In this document: in pieces, positions 17,899 to 27,617 of the stretch | Layout of the letters: each line of letters begins with the position of its first letter | Position numbering within the stretch: the stretch's first letter is position 1 | Assembly (NCBI RefSeq): GCF_009495745.1 | Contig: NZ_WIDQ01000001.1 | Span: 1 to 64,000 of the forward strand | Reading direction: 5' to 3' | DNA: 64,000 nucleotides | Origin: Niveispirillum sp. SYP-B3756 | Lineage (GTDB): Bacteria; Pseudomonadota; Alphaproteobacteria; Azospirillales; Azospirillaceae | The notes under the pieces: model-generated | What the model saw: only the letters and a program-made list of their open reading frames with translations | What the model was told of the DNA's origin: nothing | The model's database searches: none | Made by a program: the position numbers and the translations under genes

Positions 17899-19397
17899 TG
17901 AGCCGGATCACACAAAACCAGGAGGCGGGCAGCAGCTTCGTCCGCTCCATGTTGGCCGGCCATTCGGCCCTGGGCATCGCCTTTGCCGCCCTGATCCTGC
18001 TGGTCTGCTTCTCCGGCACGGTGGCCGTGTTCCATGAGGAATTGCTGCGCTGGGAGGAACCGGACGCCCCCCTGGTGACGAATGCCGACGACCTTGTCAT
18101 CCAGCGAACGCTTGATCATATCGTGGCCAAGGCCCGTGAGGATCAGGCACTGCATGAAGTCACCCTGCGCCTGCCCAGGGCGGAGCTGCCCCGGCTGAGT
18201 GCCGAATATCACGATCATGACAGCGGCAAGGAGGCGCATTGGTACGCGGATGCCGACGGTAATCTGACCCGGATGCAGGTGGAGGGCTGGACGGAATTCA
18301 TGCGTCGGCACCATTATTCCTTCCATGGCGGCAGTTGGGGCATCTATCTGGTCGGCATTGCCGGTGTGGCCCTGCTGTCGCTGGTGATGTCCGGCATCAT
18401 TTCGCATCCACGCATTTTCCGCGATGCCTTCGCCCTGCGGCTGGGCGGCTCCCGCCGCCTGCAGGAAGCCGATATCCATAACCGGCTGTCGGTCTGGGGC
18501 CTGCCCTTTCATATCGCCATTTCGCTGTCCGGCGCCTTTCTGGGGCTGGCGGGTTTGGTGACGCTGGTGCTGGCTTACGCCGCCTATAATGGCGATACGG
18601 AGAAAGCCATTTTGGCGGTGCTGGGGCCGCAGGCGACGGAAGATGCCCGCCCTGCCCCCATTCCCGCCGTGGCGCCGATGCTGGCCCAGATGTGGGAGAA
18701 CACCCCCGATGCGCGGCCAGTCTTCCTCCATATCGATCATGTCGGCACGGCGGGCCAGATGACCGTGATTGCCGCCCATGACCCGCACCAGCTTGCCTAT
18801 ACCGAGCGGTACCGCTTCGATGCGGCCGGCAAGCTGATCTGGGTCGGCGGCTATGAAAAAGGGACGGTCGGAATGCAGACCCTGGCGGCGATGCAGCCGC
18901 TGCATTTCGGCAGTTTTGGCGGGATGCCGGTGAAGCTGGCCTACGGCGTGCTGGGCATCGCCATCTGTCTGGTCACCTCCACCGGCATCACCATCTGGCT
19001 GGCCCGCCGGCGCGACCGGGGCAATCCGGCCCCGCATTGGGAACGGGTCTGGGCCGCCATCTTCTGGGGCCAGCCCATCGCCTTTACCGTTTCCGCCTTT
19101 GCCACCCTGGCAGCGGGCTGGCCGCCCATCCCGGTTTTCTGGGCCAGCACCCTGGCCGTGCTGGCCCTGGCCGCCCTGCGGTGGGAGGCGGCGCTGCTCT
19201 CCTTCCGGCTGCGGCTGCTGACAGCGCTGCTGCTGGTCCTGCTTGTGGTCAGCCATGGGCTACGCTGGCAGGGGGCCGGCGACCCGATGATGTGGTGGGT
19301 CGATGGCGCCCTGCTACTGGCCGCCGGCGCCATCGGCCTGACCCTGGCACGGCAATGGAAGGGCGGCACGATGCTGGCCCAGACCGGCCGGGCCTGA
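17898..19397 (+). CDS. PepSY-associated transmembrane protein (putative ferric-siderophore reductase)
   Basis: 499 residues from the ATG at 17898, overlapping the previous stop. Helices are at about 20-45, 145-175, 195-225 and 340-370, with further ones in the C-terminal third, and a periplasmic PepSY-type region lies between. His residues lie near helix ends (RRHHYSFHGGSWG, LPFHIAIS, PLHFGSFGG), as in members thought to bind haem. The family is linked to reductive iron release from siderophores at the inner membrane. The following TonB receptor and upstream Fur-like box agree. The frame is open upstream to 17103, but that part is the shadow of the preceding gene. Confidence 0.8.
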   Translation: MSRITQNQEAGSSFVRSMLAGHSALGIAFAALILLVCFSGTVAVFHEELLRWEEPDAPLVTNADDLVIQRTLDHIVAKAREDQALHEVTLRLPRAELPRLSAEYHDHDSGKEAHWYADADGNLTRMQVEGWTEFMRRHHYSFHGGSWGIYLVGIAGVALLSLVMSGIISHPRIFRDAFALRLGGSRRLQEADIHNRLSVWGLPFHIAISLSGAFLGLAGLVTLVLAYAAYNGDTEKAILAVLGPQATEDARPAPIPAVAPMLAQMWENTPDARPVFLHIDHVGTAGQMTVIAAHDPHQLAYTERYRFDAAGKLIWVGGYEKGTVGMQTLAAMQPLHFGSFGGMPVKLAYGVLGIAICLVTSTGITIWLARRRDRGNPAPHWERVWAAIFWGQPIAFTVSAFATLAAGWPPIPVFWASTLAVLALAALRWEAALLSFRLRLLTALLLVLLVVSHGLRWQGAGDPMMWWVDGALLLAAGAIGLTLARQWKGGTMLAQTGRA

Positions 19398-19521
19398 GAC
19401 AGCGAATAACCAAATAAACAGAGGGCCGATAGCAGCGGCCCGCCTTGATCGCGCATGGCCAGAAATTGCGACTGACACTCAGAACAAGTTGCCTGCCATG
19501 TGCCTCATACAGGAGTGGGAA

Positions 19522-21801
19522 TTGAAGAAGAACCTGATGCGGGCCGGTGCGGCCCTGGTCGCCCTTCTGGCCGGTGGCACGATCGCCCCGGCCCAGCAAA
19601 CCCAGGTGGCCGATATGGGCACCGTGGAAGAGATCATCGTTACCGGTGAAAAACAGGCCCGGTCGGTGCAGGACACGCCCACCAGCGTGAAGGTGATCGG
19701 CAAGGAGCAGATCGACAACGAACTGCTGACCAGCCTGAACGACGTGCTGCTGCGTGCCGCCAATGTGGCCGGGCGCGAAGGGCGCGGTTTCTCCATCCGT
19801 GGCATGGATAGCTGGAACGTTTCGGGGGCGGGCTCCGGTTCCATGGCCACGGTCTATGTCGATGGGGCGGTGATGCCGCGCCGGGCCACCGCCTTCAATT
19901 CCATCAATATGTGGGATGTGAAGCAGGTGGAAATCCTGCGCGGGCCGCAATCCACCATGCAAGGCCGCAACGCCCTGGCGGGGGCGATCATCGTCACCAC
20001 CGAAGATCCCAGCTTTGAGTACAAGGGCAAGGCCCGGCTGATCGTTGGCGAGCGCGGCCGACGTGAATATGCCGCCGCCGTCGGTGGCGGCCTGGTGGAA
20101 GATATGCTGGCCTTCCGCCTGACGGCGGAACGGGCGGATAGCGACGGCTATATCCGCAATGTCACCCGCAACGAACATGCCGATTACAAGCGGCTGGAGA
20201 ATTACCGCGCCAAGCTGCTGTTCACCCCGGCGGGCCTGCCCGATCTGGTGGTGAAGCTGAATGCCAGCCACGCCAAGAATTTCTTAGGGGAGAATTACGT
20301 CGATATCAGCACGCCGCACCCGTTCAAGGACCGGCTGGCCTTTTTCGATGCGGAGACCCGCACCAAGGTCGGCACCGACATTGCCACACTGGATGCCAGT
20401 TACAGCCTTTCCCCCGCCATCAGCCTGACAGCGCTGACCACCTGGAGCCGGGTAAAATATAACTACAAGAGCGATACCGACCGCACGGCAAGCCCCATCG
20501 GCACCGGCGTGCTGGAAGACAACGCCCGCACCCTGTCCCAGGAACTGCGGGCAAATCTGGACTTCGGCGGGCTGACCGGCGTGACCGGTCTCTATTACGC
20601 CAAAAGCCGCACCCATGATAAATCCGATACCGACGTCGGGCTCAGCCTGGTCAATGTCGGCCTGGCCAGGCTGCTGGTGGCCCCACCGTCGCAGGGCGGG
20701 TTCGGCCTGCCGCAGAATCTGGCCAACAATGTGATGGCGCTCTACCCCTCTCCCTATATCCAGTTGCGCTCCCGGCAGGACACGCCGGAGGATGTGGAAT
20801 CCTACGCCTTGTTCGCTGATGCCACCTATGAGATCACCGACAAATTGAAGCTGCTGGGCGGCTTCCGCTGGGACAAGGAAAAGCAGACACGCAGCGTCGA
20901 CAACGTGGCAACCATCCTCTCCACCCTGCCCAATCCGGCCAGTTTTACCGCCCCGGTCAGCACCATCGTCGCCGGTATCAATGCCGAACTGGCCCGGCAA
21001 GCCAGGGCCGCCAGTTCCTCCCAGCCGGAAAAATCGGTGGATTTCGGGGCCTTCCTGCCCAAGGCCGGTATCACCTATGAATGGACGCCGGACCTTTCCA
21101 CCAGCTTTGTCGCCCAGCGCGGCTATCGTTCCGGCGGCGTGATGATCAATACCGGCCGCGCCTCGGTGGTGGAATATGATCCGGAATATGTCTGGAACTA
21201 TGAATTGTCGCTGCGCAGCCAATGGCTGGACAAGCGGCTGACGGTGAATGCCAACGCCTTCTATATGGACTTCACCGATCAGCAGGTCTCCGTCCAGCTT
21301 TCTGGCAGCGTCTATGACACACAGACGGAAAATGCTGGTTCCTCCCACCTCTATGGGGCGGAGCTGGAGACGAACTATGTCATCTCCGATGCTTTGTCGG
21401 TCTATGGCTCGGTCGGCTATACCCGTACCAAGTTCGACGATTTCACCTATGGCAGCGGGCTGACCGCCCGCAATCTGGCCGGATATGAATTCCGCTTTGC
21501 CCCGCGCTGGACGATTGCCGGCGGCGGCACCTGGCGGGATGAGAGCGGCATCTATGTCAACGTCAACGCCAATTACACCACCGATTCCTATTCGGAAATC
21601 GCCATCCAGAACGACCGGCTGAACAGCGCCCGTCTGCTGGTGGGCGCAAAGGTCGGTTATGAGACGGAGCAGTTCGGCGTCTATGCCTATGTCACCAACC
21701 TGCTGGACCGGGAATATTATTCCAGCCGTTACGTCAATTATCAGTGGGCCAATCTGGGCGATCCGCGCGCCTTCGGCCTGGTGGGGGAGGTACGGTTTTA
21801 A
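19522..21801 (+). CDS. TonB-dependent receptor, probably siderophore type
   Basis: About 759 residues from a TTG at 19522 preceded by AGGAGTG (KKNLMRAGAAL signal peptide ending PAQQ); the frame is open to 19489. TonB box EEIIVTGEKQ, plug (about 50-165, with FSIRGMD, VEILRGPQSTMQGRNALAGAI) and a barrel ending in VRF. Placed 124 bp after the PepSY gene on the same strand, it is probably the outer-membrane member of that iron unit. The exact ligand is unknown. Confidence 0.88.
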   Translation: MKKNLMRAGAALVALLAGGTIAPAQQTQVADMGTVEEIIVTGEKQARSVQDTPTSVKVIGKEQIDNELLTSLNDVLLRAANVAGREGRGFSIRGMDSWNVSGAGSGSMATVYVDGAVMPRRATAFNSINMWDVKQVEILRGPQSTMQGRNALAGAIIVTTEDPSFEYKGKARLIVGERGRREYAAAVGGGLVEDMLAFRLTAERADSDGYIRNVTRNEHADYKRLENYRAKLLFTPAGLPDLVVKLNASHAKNFLGENYVDISTPHPFKDRLAFFDAETRTKVGTDIATLDASYSLSPAISLTALTTWSRVKYNYKSDTDRTASPIGTGVLEDNARTLSQELRANLDFGGLTGVTGLYYAKSRTHDKSDTDVGLSLVNVGLARLLVAPPSQGGFGLPQNLANNVMALYPSPYIQLRSRQDTPEDVESYALFADATYEITDKLKLLGGFRWDKEKQTRSVDNVATILSTLPNPASFTAPVSTIVAGINAELARQARAASSSQPEKSVDFGAFLPKAGITYEWTPDLSTSFVAQRGYRSGGVMINTGRASVVEYDPEYVWNYELSLRSQWLDKRLTVNANAFYMDFTDQQVSVQLSGSVYDTQTENAGSSHLYGAELETNYVISDALSVYGSVGYTRTKFDDFTYGSGLTARNLAGYEFRFAPRWTIAGGGTWRDESGIYVNVNANYTTDSYSEIAIQNDRLNSARLLVGAKVGYETEQFGVYAYVTNLLDREYYSSRYVNYQWANLGDPRAFGLVGEVRF

Positions 21802-21854
21802 AGAAGATTGGGGCGGAAGGCGGCAGCGTCTGTCGTTTTCAGGTTGAGTACCCA

Positions 21855-21939
21855 CCGTCACCCCGGCGCAGGCCGGGGTCCAGGGGGCACAAGCGCTTTG
21901 CTCTACGAACCTGGACCCCGGCCTGCGCCGGGGTGACGG
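21855..21939. repeat. REP/BIME-type palindrome, copy B
   Basis: A perfect 29-bp inverted repeat (21855-21883 with 21911-21939), differing from copy A by one base pair in the stem (GCGCAGG against GCGAAGG) and by its loop. Like copy A it lies between two convergent genes, here the TonB receptor and the aminotransferase, where it may end both transcripts. Confidence 0.85.
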
Positions 21940-21964
21940 AAAGGGAAAGCATTTCAGACAGACT

Positions 21965-23203
21965 CTACCGCCGCCATGCCACCAGTCGGCGGGCGGCCTC
22001 CGCCACCTCTGTTTCCGACGCAGCGAAGCTGATACGCAGGAAATGGCGGCCACGGGCGGGATCGAAATCCAGCCCCGGCGTCAGGGCCACCCCGGTTTCC
22101 GCCAGGATGCGGCGGCAGAACGCCTCGCTGTCATCGGTCAGACCGCTGATATCGGCATAAAGATAAAAGGCCCCGTCCGCCGGGGCCAGCCGGTCGAACC
22201 CGGCCTTGGGCAACTCGTTCAACAACAGATCGCGGCTGCGGCGATAGCGGGCAACATGCCCATCCGCCTCCGCCACACTGTCGAAGGCCGCCACAGCGGC
22301 ATATTGCGACAGGGTGGGCGCGGAAATATACAGGTTCTGCGCCAGACATTCCGCCGCGCGCAGCAGTTCCGGCGGCACCACCATCCAGCCCAGCCGCCAG
22401 CCCGTCATGCTGAAATATTTGCTGAAGCTGTTGATCACGATGGCACGGTCGGAAAAAGCCAGCGCCGTCTGGGCCGGCACCGGGCCAAACTCAATCCCAT
22501 GGTAAATCTCGTCACTGACCAGCCGCACACCATTTTCCTCGCACCAGCGCGCCAACTCGCCCAGCGCCGTCGGGGACAGCATGGTGCCGGCGGGGTTCGA
22601 CGGGCTGGCCACGACCAGCCCGCGCACCGGCCGGTCCAAGGCGGCCAGTTGCGCCGGGGTGGGCTGGAACCGGGTTTCCGGCCCCGTCTCAATCTCCACC
22701 GCTTCCAGCCCCAGCGCCTTCAGGATATTGCGATAGGCGGGATAGCCAGGGGAGGCCAGGGCCACCCGGTCCCCCGGTTCGAACGCCGCCAGAAAGCCCA
22801 GCAGGAACCCGGCCGAGGAACCGGTGGTGACGGCGATGCGCTCTGCCGGCACCGCAACGCCATAGCGGTCACGATACCAGCGGGCAATTGCCTCGCGCAG
22901 CACCGGCACCCCAAAGGCATCGGTATAGCCGATCTTGTCGGCATCAAGGGCGGCCCGCGCCGCCTCAATCACCTTGGGCGGGGCGGACGTGCTGGGCTGG
23001 CCGATTTCCAGATGCAGTACGTCACCGCCGGCCGCAGCGCGCTCATTGGCGGCGCGCATCACCTCCATCACGATGAAGGGCGCGACAGTGCCGCGCGCCG
23101 ATGCCGCCCAATTCGTCCCCTGCCCCTTGAACTGCGCCCTTCCCTCGCCCCAATTTTCATGGCTAGTGTCGGGGTGAGGGGCGTTGGCAATGGATAGACT
23201 CAT
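21965..23203 (-). CDS. PLP-dependent class I/II aminotransferase
   Basis: About 412 residues from the ATG at 23203 (MSLSIANAPHPD). Fold-type I features: LEIGQPSTSAPP near the N-terminus, TTGSSAGF, SPSNPAGTM, DEIYHGIEF and the PLP-lysine block SFSKYFSMTGWRLGW. Substrate is not readable; the closest general type is aspartate/aromatic-like aminotransferase. Its start codon overlaps head-to-head with the M48 protease gene, so its promoter must lie inside that gene. Confidence 0.88.
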   Translation of the reverse strand: MSLSIANAPHPDTSHENWGEGRAQFKGQGTNWAASARGTVAPFIVMEVMRAANERAAAGGDVLHLEIGQPSTSAPPKVIEAARAALDADKIGYTDAFGVPVLREAIARWYRDRYGVAVPAERIAVTTGSSAGFLLGFLAAFEPGDRVALASPGYPAYRNILKALGLEAVEIETGPETRFQPTPAQLAALDRPVRGLVVASPSNPAGTMLSPTALGELARWCEENGVRLVSDEIYHGIEFGPVPAQTALAFSDRAIVINSFSKYFSMTGWRLGWMVVPPELLRAAECLAQNLYISAPTLSQYAAVAAFDSVAEADGHVARYRRSRDLLLNELPKAGFDRLAPADGAFYLYADISGLTDDSEAFCRRILAETGVALTPGLDFDPARGRHFLRISFAASETEVAEAARRLVAWRR

Positions 23204-24563
23204 GTTTGCGGTTCCAAAGCGGATTGCCAGGACGGCCGTGGCCTTGCTGATCTCGGCGACCCTGATCGTGCAGCCAGCGCTGGCGCAACGGTCGATCAGT
23301 TTCATCCGCGACACCGAAATCGAGCATATATTGCGCGACTACGCCACCCCCATCTTCAACGCCGCCGGCGTGGTGCCGGAGGCGGTGACGATCGGGCTGG
23401 TGCGGGCGGATTCGCTGAACGCCTTCGTCGCCGGCGGACAGAACATGTTCTTCCATACCGGCTTCCTGATGGATACCACCCTGCCGGAACTGATCGGGGT
23501 GACGGCGCACGAAACCGGCCATATTGCCGGCGGCCATCTGGCCCGCAGCAGCGATGCCATGTCGGATGCCGCCACCATCGCCACCATCTTCACCCTGCTG
23601 GGCCTGGCGGCGGCCTTAGGCGCCGGCCGGTCGGATATCGGCATGGGCGTGCTGGGCGGCGGGCAGGAAGCGGCGATGCGTACCTTCTTCGCCTTCACCC
23701 GCGCCCAGGAAGGTTCCGCCGACGCCGCCGCCACGGTCTATCTGGAAAAGAATGGCTGGAGCTCGGAAGGGCTGCTGGCCATGATGCAGAGGTTGGCCGG
23801 ACAGGAATTGCTGCCGGAAAACCGGCAGGTGGAATTTGTCCGCACCCACCCGCTGACCCAGAACCGTATCCAGGCCATCCGTTACTTCGTGGAAACCCAG
23901 TCGAAGAATAACGGCAAGCGCTTCCCGGAGGATTTCTACGACAAGCACGAGCGGATGGTGGCCAAGCTGATGGGCTTCCTGCGGCCCGATCAGGCGCTGC
24001 GCCATTATGATGCCAAGGATAATGCCCTGCCTGCCCGCTATGGCCGCGCCATCGCGCTCTACCAGAAGGGCCGCACCAGCGAGGCCCTGAACCTGACGGA
24101 CGGGCTGATCGCACAGGAAAAGAACAACGCTTATTTCTATGAATTGAAGGGACAGATCCTGTTTGAAGATGGCCGCCCCGCCGATGCCGTGATCCCCTAT
24201 CGGGAATCGGTGCGGCTGGACCCGGAATCCGGCCTGCTGCGCTCCTCCCTGGGTCATGCACTGCTGGAGGTGGGGGATGACCGTTTCCTGGATGAAGCCA
24301 TCGGCCACCTGAATGCCGCCGCCCGCCAGGAGCCCGGTTCCGCCCTGGTCTGGCGGCTGCTCTCCAGCGCCTATAGCCGGGCCGACCGGCAGCCCCAACT
24401 GGCCTATGCTCGGGCGGAAGAGGCGCTGGCGCGCGGCGATATCCGCGCCGCCAAGTTCCATGCCGACCGGGCCGAACGGCTGTTGCCCGCCGGGTCGCCT
24501 GAATGGATTCGCGCCCAGGATATAAGGGTGATGGTGGAAAGCCGGGCCGGCATGACCAACTGA
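23190..24563 (+). CDS. M48 family metalloprotease with TPR domain (BepA/YfgC-like)
   Basis: 457 residues from the ATG at 23190 (MDRLMFAVPKRI; GTGAGGGG upstream); ATG 23202 is an alternative. Signal peptide ending QPALAQ, zinc site TAHETGHIAGGH (HExxH), downstream Glu in AQEGSADAAATVYLEK, then TPR repeats (about 270-440). This is the layout of the periplasmic protease-chaperone BepA, which clears stalled outer-membrane proteins such as LptD, and it would suit a region rich in TonB receptors. Confidence 0.88.
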   Translation: MDRLMFAVPKRIARTAVALLISATLIVQPALAQRSISFIRDTEIEHILRDYATPIFNAAGVVPEAVTIGLVRADSLNAFVAGGQNMFFHTGFLMDTTLPELIGVTAHETGHIAGGHLARSSDAMSDAATIATIFTLLGLAAALGAGRSDIGMGVLGGGQEAAMRTFFAFTRAQEGSADAAATVYLEKNGWSSEGLLAMMQRLAGQELLPENRQVEFVRTHPLTQNRIQAIRYFVETQSKNNGKRFPEDFYDKHERMVAKLMGFLRPDQALRHYDAKDNALPARYGRAIALYQKGRTSEALNLTDGLIAQEKNNAYFYELKGQILFEDGRPADAVIPYRESVRLDPESGLLRSSLGHALLEVGDDRFLDEAIGHLNAAARQEPGSALVWRLLSSAYSRADRQPQLAYARAEEALARGDIRAAKFHADRAERLLPAGSPEWIRAQDIRVMVESRAGMTN

Positions 24564-24580
24564 TACCGCTGGCATGATGC

Positions 24581-24592
24581 TGTTGCGCAACA
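24581..24592. promoter_or_regulatory. 12-bp perfect palindrome upstream of the large TonB receptor
   Basis: TGTTGCGCAACA with a central CG, the form of many LacI-family half-sites. It is one of two dyads in the 136-bp gap before the receptor. Confidence 0.4.
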
Positions 24593-24630
24593 CCCATACA
24601 GATGCAGGCAGCCTGAGGTGGAAACTTCAT

Positions 24631-24655
24631 CGCGTTGCAATGTCGTTGTAACGCG
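24631..24655. promoter_or_regulatory. 25-bp imperfect palindrome upstream of the large TonB receptor
   Basis: CGCGTTGCAATG-T-CGTTGTAACGCG: 10 of 12 positions pair. It lies 45 bp before the GTG start and is a likely operator for a dedicated regulator that is not in the window. Confidence 0.45.
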
Positions 24656-24699
24656 GATGCGGCACAGCCCTCCCAACGATATTGGGATTGGGGTTGGCC

Positions 24700-27531
24700 G
24701 TGTCGATTCAATTAAACCGTTTTCTGCTGCTCTCCGCCACCGCGCTCAGTGCCGGGCTTGTCCTGGGCGGCAATGCGATGGCCGGTGAAGTTGCCGGCCG
24801 CGTCACCGTGGATGGTGGCGCGCAGGCCCTGGCTGGTGCCGAGGTGGAGATTGTCGAGCTGGGCCGCAAGGCTGCAACCCAGGCCGATGGCAGCTTCCGC
24901 TTTGCCGATGTGACGAGCGGCACCTACACATTGCGCGCCAGCTACAGCGCCGGGCAGGAACAGCGCCAGCCGGTCACCGTGCCGGCCACCGGCACCGTGG
25001 TGGCGGACATCCTCTATGGCACCGGCGATCAGATGGCGGAGCTGGTTGTCGTCGGCCAGCGTGCCAATATGGCCTCGGCCATTTCCCGCCAGCGTTCTGC
25101 TGATGGCATCCAGGGTGTGGTGACGCGCGACAGCGCCGGCCAGTTCCCCGACCAGAACGCCGCCGAAGCTGTCCGCCGCCTTTCCGGCGTCAATGTGCTG
25201 AACGATCAGGGCGAGGGCCGCTTCATTGCCGTGCGCGGCCTGGACCCGAACCTGAACGCCGCTTCCATCAACGGTGTGCGCACGCCGGCCCCCGAAGCCG
25301 ATATCCGCGGCGTGGCGCTGGATGTGATCCCGACCGAACTGGTGGAATCCATCGAGGTCAAGAAGACCCTGACCCCGGACATGGACGCCGATACGATCGG
25401 CGCCTCCATCGAGATCAACACCACCAGCGCGCTGGAACGCAGCAAACCCTATCTTGGGATCAAGCTGGAAGGCGGCTATAACGAGAAAACGACCCAAGTA
25501 TCGCCCAAGGCCAGCGTGGATTTTTCCACCAAGCTGACCGACCGTTTGGGCCTGGCGGGTGGCTTCTCGTACAATAAACGCAAGTTCGCCACCGACAATA
25601 TCGAGGCGGAAGGCTGGAAAACCGCCAATGGCATCACTTATGCCGACACGGTGCAGTATCGGGATTATGATGTGGAGCGGACGCGCATCGGCGCTTCACT
25701 TTCCTTCGATTACATAGCCAGTGACAATACCGACCTCTATCTGCGCGGCCTTTATAGCCGGTTCGACGATCAGGAATATCGCCGCCGGCTGATTTTCGAC
25801 ATGGAAGACGCCACGCCGGTCAGTGGCAGCGCCACAACCGCCCGCTTCGACAGCGCGGCCGGTGAGCGCTTCACCGTCATCCGTGACCTGAAGGACCGGT
25901 TTGAACGCCAGACCATGACATCACTGGTGGCCGGCGGTGAAACCCATGCCGATGCCTGGACCTTCGACTATTCCGTCTCTTACGGACTGGCGAATGAAAA
26001 GGAGGATGGATCACTCGATCCCGGCCGCTTCCGCCAGCGCTTCAGCGGCTCTGGCTCCAGCCGGGGTACCGTCGGGTTTGATTACAGTGACCTGGGCAAG
26101 CCCCGCTTCGATTTCGGCACCGGCCAGGCCAATTTCCTGGCCCCCAGCCGGTACAGCTTCTACCAGTTGAAAGAAACCGCCCTCAGCGACGCGCAGGACG
26201 AAGAATGGGGCCTCAAAGCGGATATTACCCGCAGCTTCGGCCTGGACCAGGGACAGTTCGACCTTAAATTCGGCGCCAAGGCCCGGCTGCGCCAGAAGGA
26301 CTATGACAAGAACGTCAATTATTACAAAGGCATCAGCGGCAGCTTTACCTTGGCCGATGTGCTGGGCGACGCCACTTATCAGATCACTGATATTGATCCC
26401 GTTCCCTCCAAGCGCGGGCTGGAAGGCTTTCTGGTCAATAATCGCGGCCGGCTCAGCCTCAGCAAGGTCGACACGCAGAATGATTCTGCCGTCGCCGACT
26501 ATAATGTCGATGAGGATATCTATGCCGGCTATCTGATGGGCCGCTATGAAAACGGCTCGCTGTTGGCCATTGGCGGCCTGCGGATGGAGCATACGCGCAA
26601 CAAGCTGGGCGGCAATCTGGTAGAACTGGTGACCGCCGGCAGCAAGCGCAACGGCGTGACGTTGAAGGACGACACCGTTTTTGTGACACCCAACAGCCAG
26701 AAGCGGGATTACACTGACTGGCTGCCCAGCCTGTCACTACGGTATGAGGCCGATGATGATGTGGTGCTGCGGGCCGGTACCTTCCGTTCCGTGGTGCGAC
26801 CCGGTATCGGCAAGATTGCGCCGCGCTTTGTGGTGGAGGAATCCGAAGATGGCGAGCGCAAAGGCACATTCGGCAATCCCGGCCTTGATCCCTACCGCGC
26901 CTGGAACTTCGATGTCAGCGCCGAATGGTATCCCACACGCGAGGCGGTGCTGTCCGGCGGCTTCTTCTACAAGACGATCAAGGATTACATTGTCGATGCC
27001 ACGTTCAAGAATGGCCGCTTGAACGGCGTCGCCTACAACAAGGCCGTCATTCCCATCAATGGCGACGACGCAACGGTGAAGGGGTTCGAGGCCAATTATC
27101 AGCAATCGTTGCTGTTCCTGCCGGAACCGCTGGACGGCTTGCTCTTCTCTTTGAACTACACCTATACCGATGCCAAGGGGGATGTTCTGGGCCGTTCCAT
27201 CCCCCTGCCCGCTTCTTCCAAGAACACGCTGACCGGCATGGTGGGTTATGAGAAGGGCCCGATCAGCCTGCGCATCGCCACCACCTACCGCAGCGGGTAT
27301 CTGGATGAATTGGGCGCCAGCGCCCTGGAAGACCGCTACGTCAAGGACCATATGCAGTGGGACTTGACGGCCAAGTACAAGGTCAATGACACGATCCAGT
27401 TGTTCGGCGAACTGGTGAACCTGGGTGATGAGCCCTATCTGGCCTATCAGAAGGGGCCGAACGGCGACCGCCTGCTGCAATATGAAGAATATAGCTGGAC
27501 CGGAAAACTGGGCGTTCGATTGACCTATTGA
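24700..27531 (+). CDS. large TonB-dependent receptor with carboxypeptidase-like N-domain
   Basis: About 943 residues from the GTG at 24700 (the frame is open to a TTG at 24682). Order: signal peptide ending NAMAGE, a carboxypeptidase-regulatory beta-sandwich (about 32-110), a VVVGQR segment, plug (about 145-255, with FIAVRGLDPNLN) and barrel ending VRLTY. This type in Caulobacter, sphingomonads and Xanthomonas often imports oligosaccharides or phytate-like compounds, so a sugar-like ligand is likelier than iron here. Two palindromic operators precede it and a strong terminator follows. Confidence 0.88.
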   Translation: MSIQLNRFLLLSATALSAGLVLGGNAMAGEVAGRVTVDGGAQALAGAEVEIVELGRKAATQADGSFRFADVTSGTYTLRASYSAGQEQRQPVTVPATGTVVADILYGTGDQMAELVVVGQRANMASAISRQRSADGIQGVVTRDSAGQFPDQNAAEAVRRLSGVNVLNDQGEGRFIAVRGLDPNLNAASINGVRTPAPEADIRGVALDVIPTELVESIEVKKTLTPDMDADTIGASIEINTTSALERSKPYLGIKLEGGYNEKTTQVSPKASVDFSTKLTDRLGLAGGFSYNKRKFATDNIEAEGWKTANGITYADTVQYRDYDVERTRIGASLSFDYIASDNTDLYLRGLYSRFDDQEYRRRLIFDMEDATPVSGSATTARFDSAAGERFTVIRDLKDRFERQTMTSLVAGGETHADAWTFDYSVSYGLANEKEDGSLDPGRFRQRFSGSGSSRGTVGFDYSDLGKPRFDFGTGQANFLAPSRYSFYQLKETALSDAQDEEWGLKADITRSFGLDQGQFDLKFGAKARLRQKDYDKNVNYYKGISGSFTLADVLGDATYQITDIDPVPSKRGLEGFLVNNRGRLSLSKVDTQNDSAVADYNVDEDIYAGYLMGRYENGSLLAIGGLRMEHTRNKLGGNLVELVTAGSKRNGVTLKDDTVFVTPNSQKRDYTDWLPSLSLRYEADDDVVLRAGTFRSVVRPGIGKIAPRFVVEESEDGERKGTFGNPGLDPYRAWNFDVSAEWYPTREAVLSGGFFYKTIKDYIVDATFKNGRLNGVAYNKAVIPINGDDATVKGFEANYQQSLLFLPEPLDGLLFSLNYTYTDAKGDVLGRSIPLPASSKNTLTGMVGYEKGPISLRIATTYRSGYLDELGASALEDRYVKDHMQWDLTAKYKVNDTIQLFGELVNLGDEPYLAYQKGPNGDRLLQYEEYSWTGKLGVRLTY

Positions 27532-27580
27532 CATACCTATAATCAGAAGCCGGCTTTATTGATCCGGTTGCTCGCTGAAC

Positions 27581-27617
27581 AGGCCATGGCGGCACCCCGC
27601 CATGGCCTGTTTTATTT
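27581..27617 (+). terminator. rho-independent terminator of the TonB receptor gene
   Basis: AGGCCATGGCG pairs with CGCCATGGCCT across a 6-base loop, followed by GTTTTATTT. It is 50 bp after the stop. Confidence 0.85.

Noticed and set aside
19398-19521. Second Fur box before the TonB receptor
   Set aside because: GCGACTGACACTC near 19465 has too few matches to the Fur palindrome.
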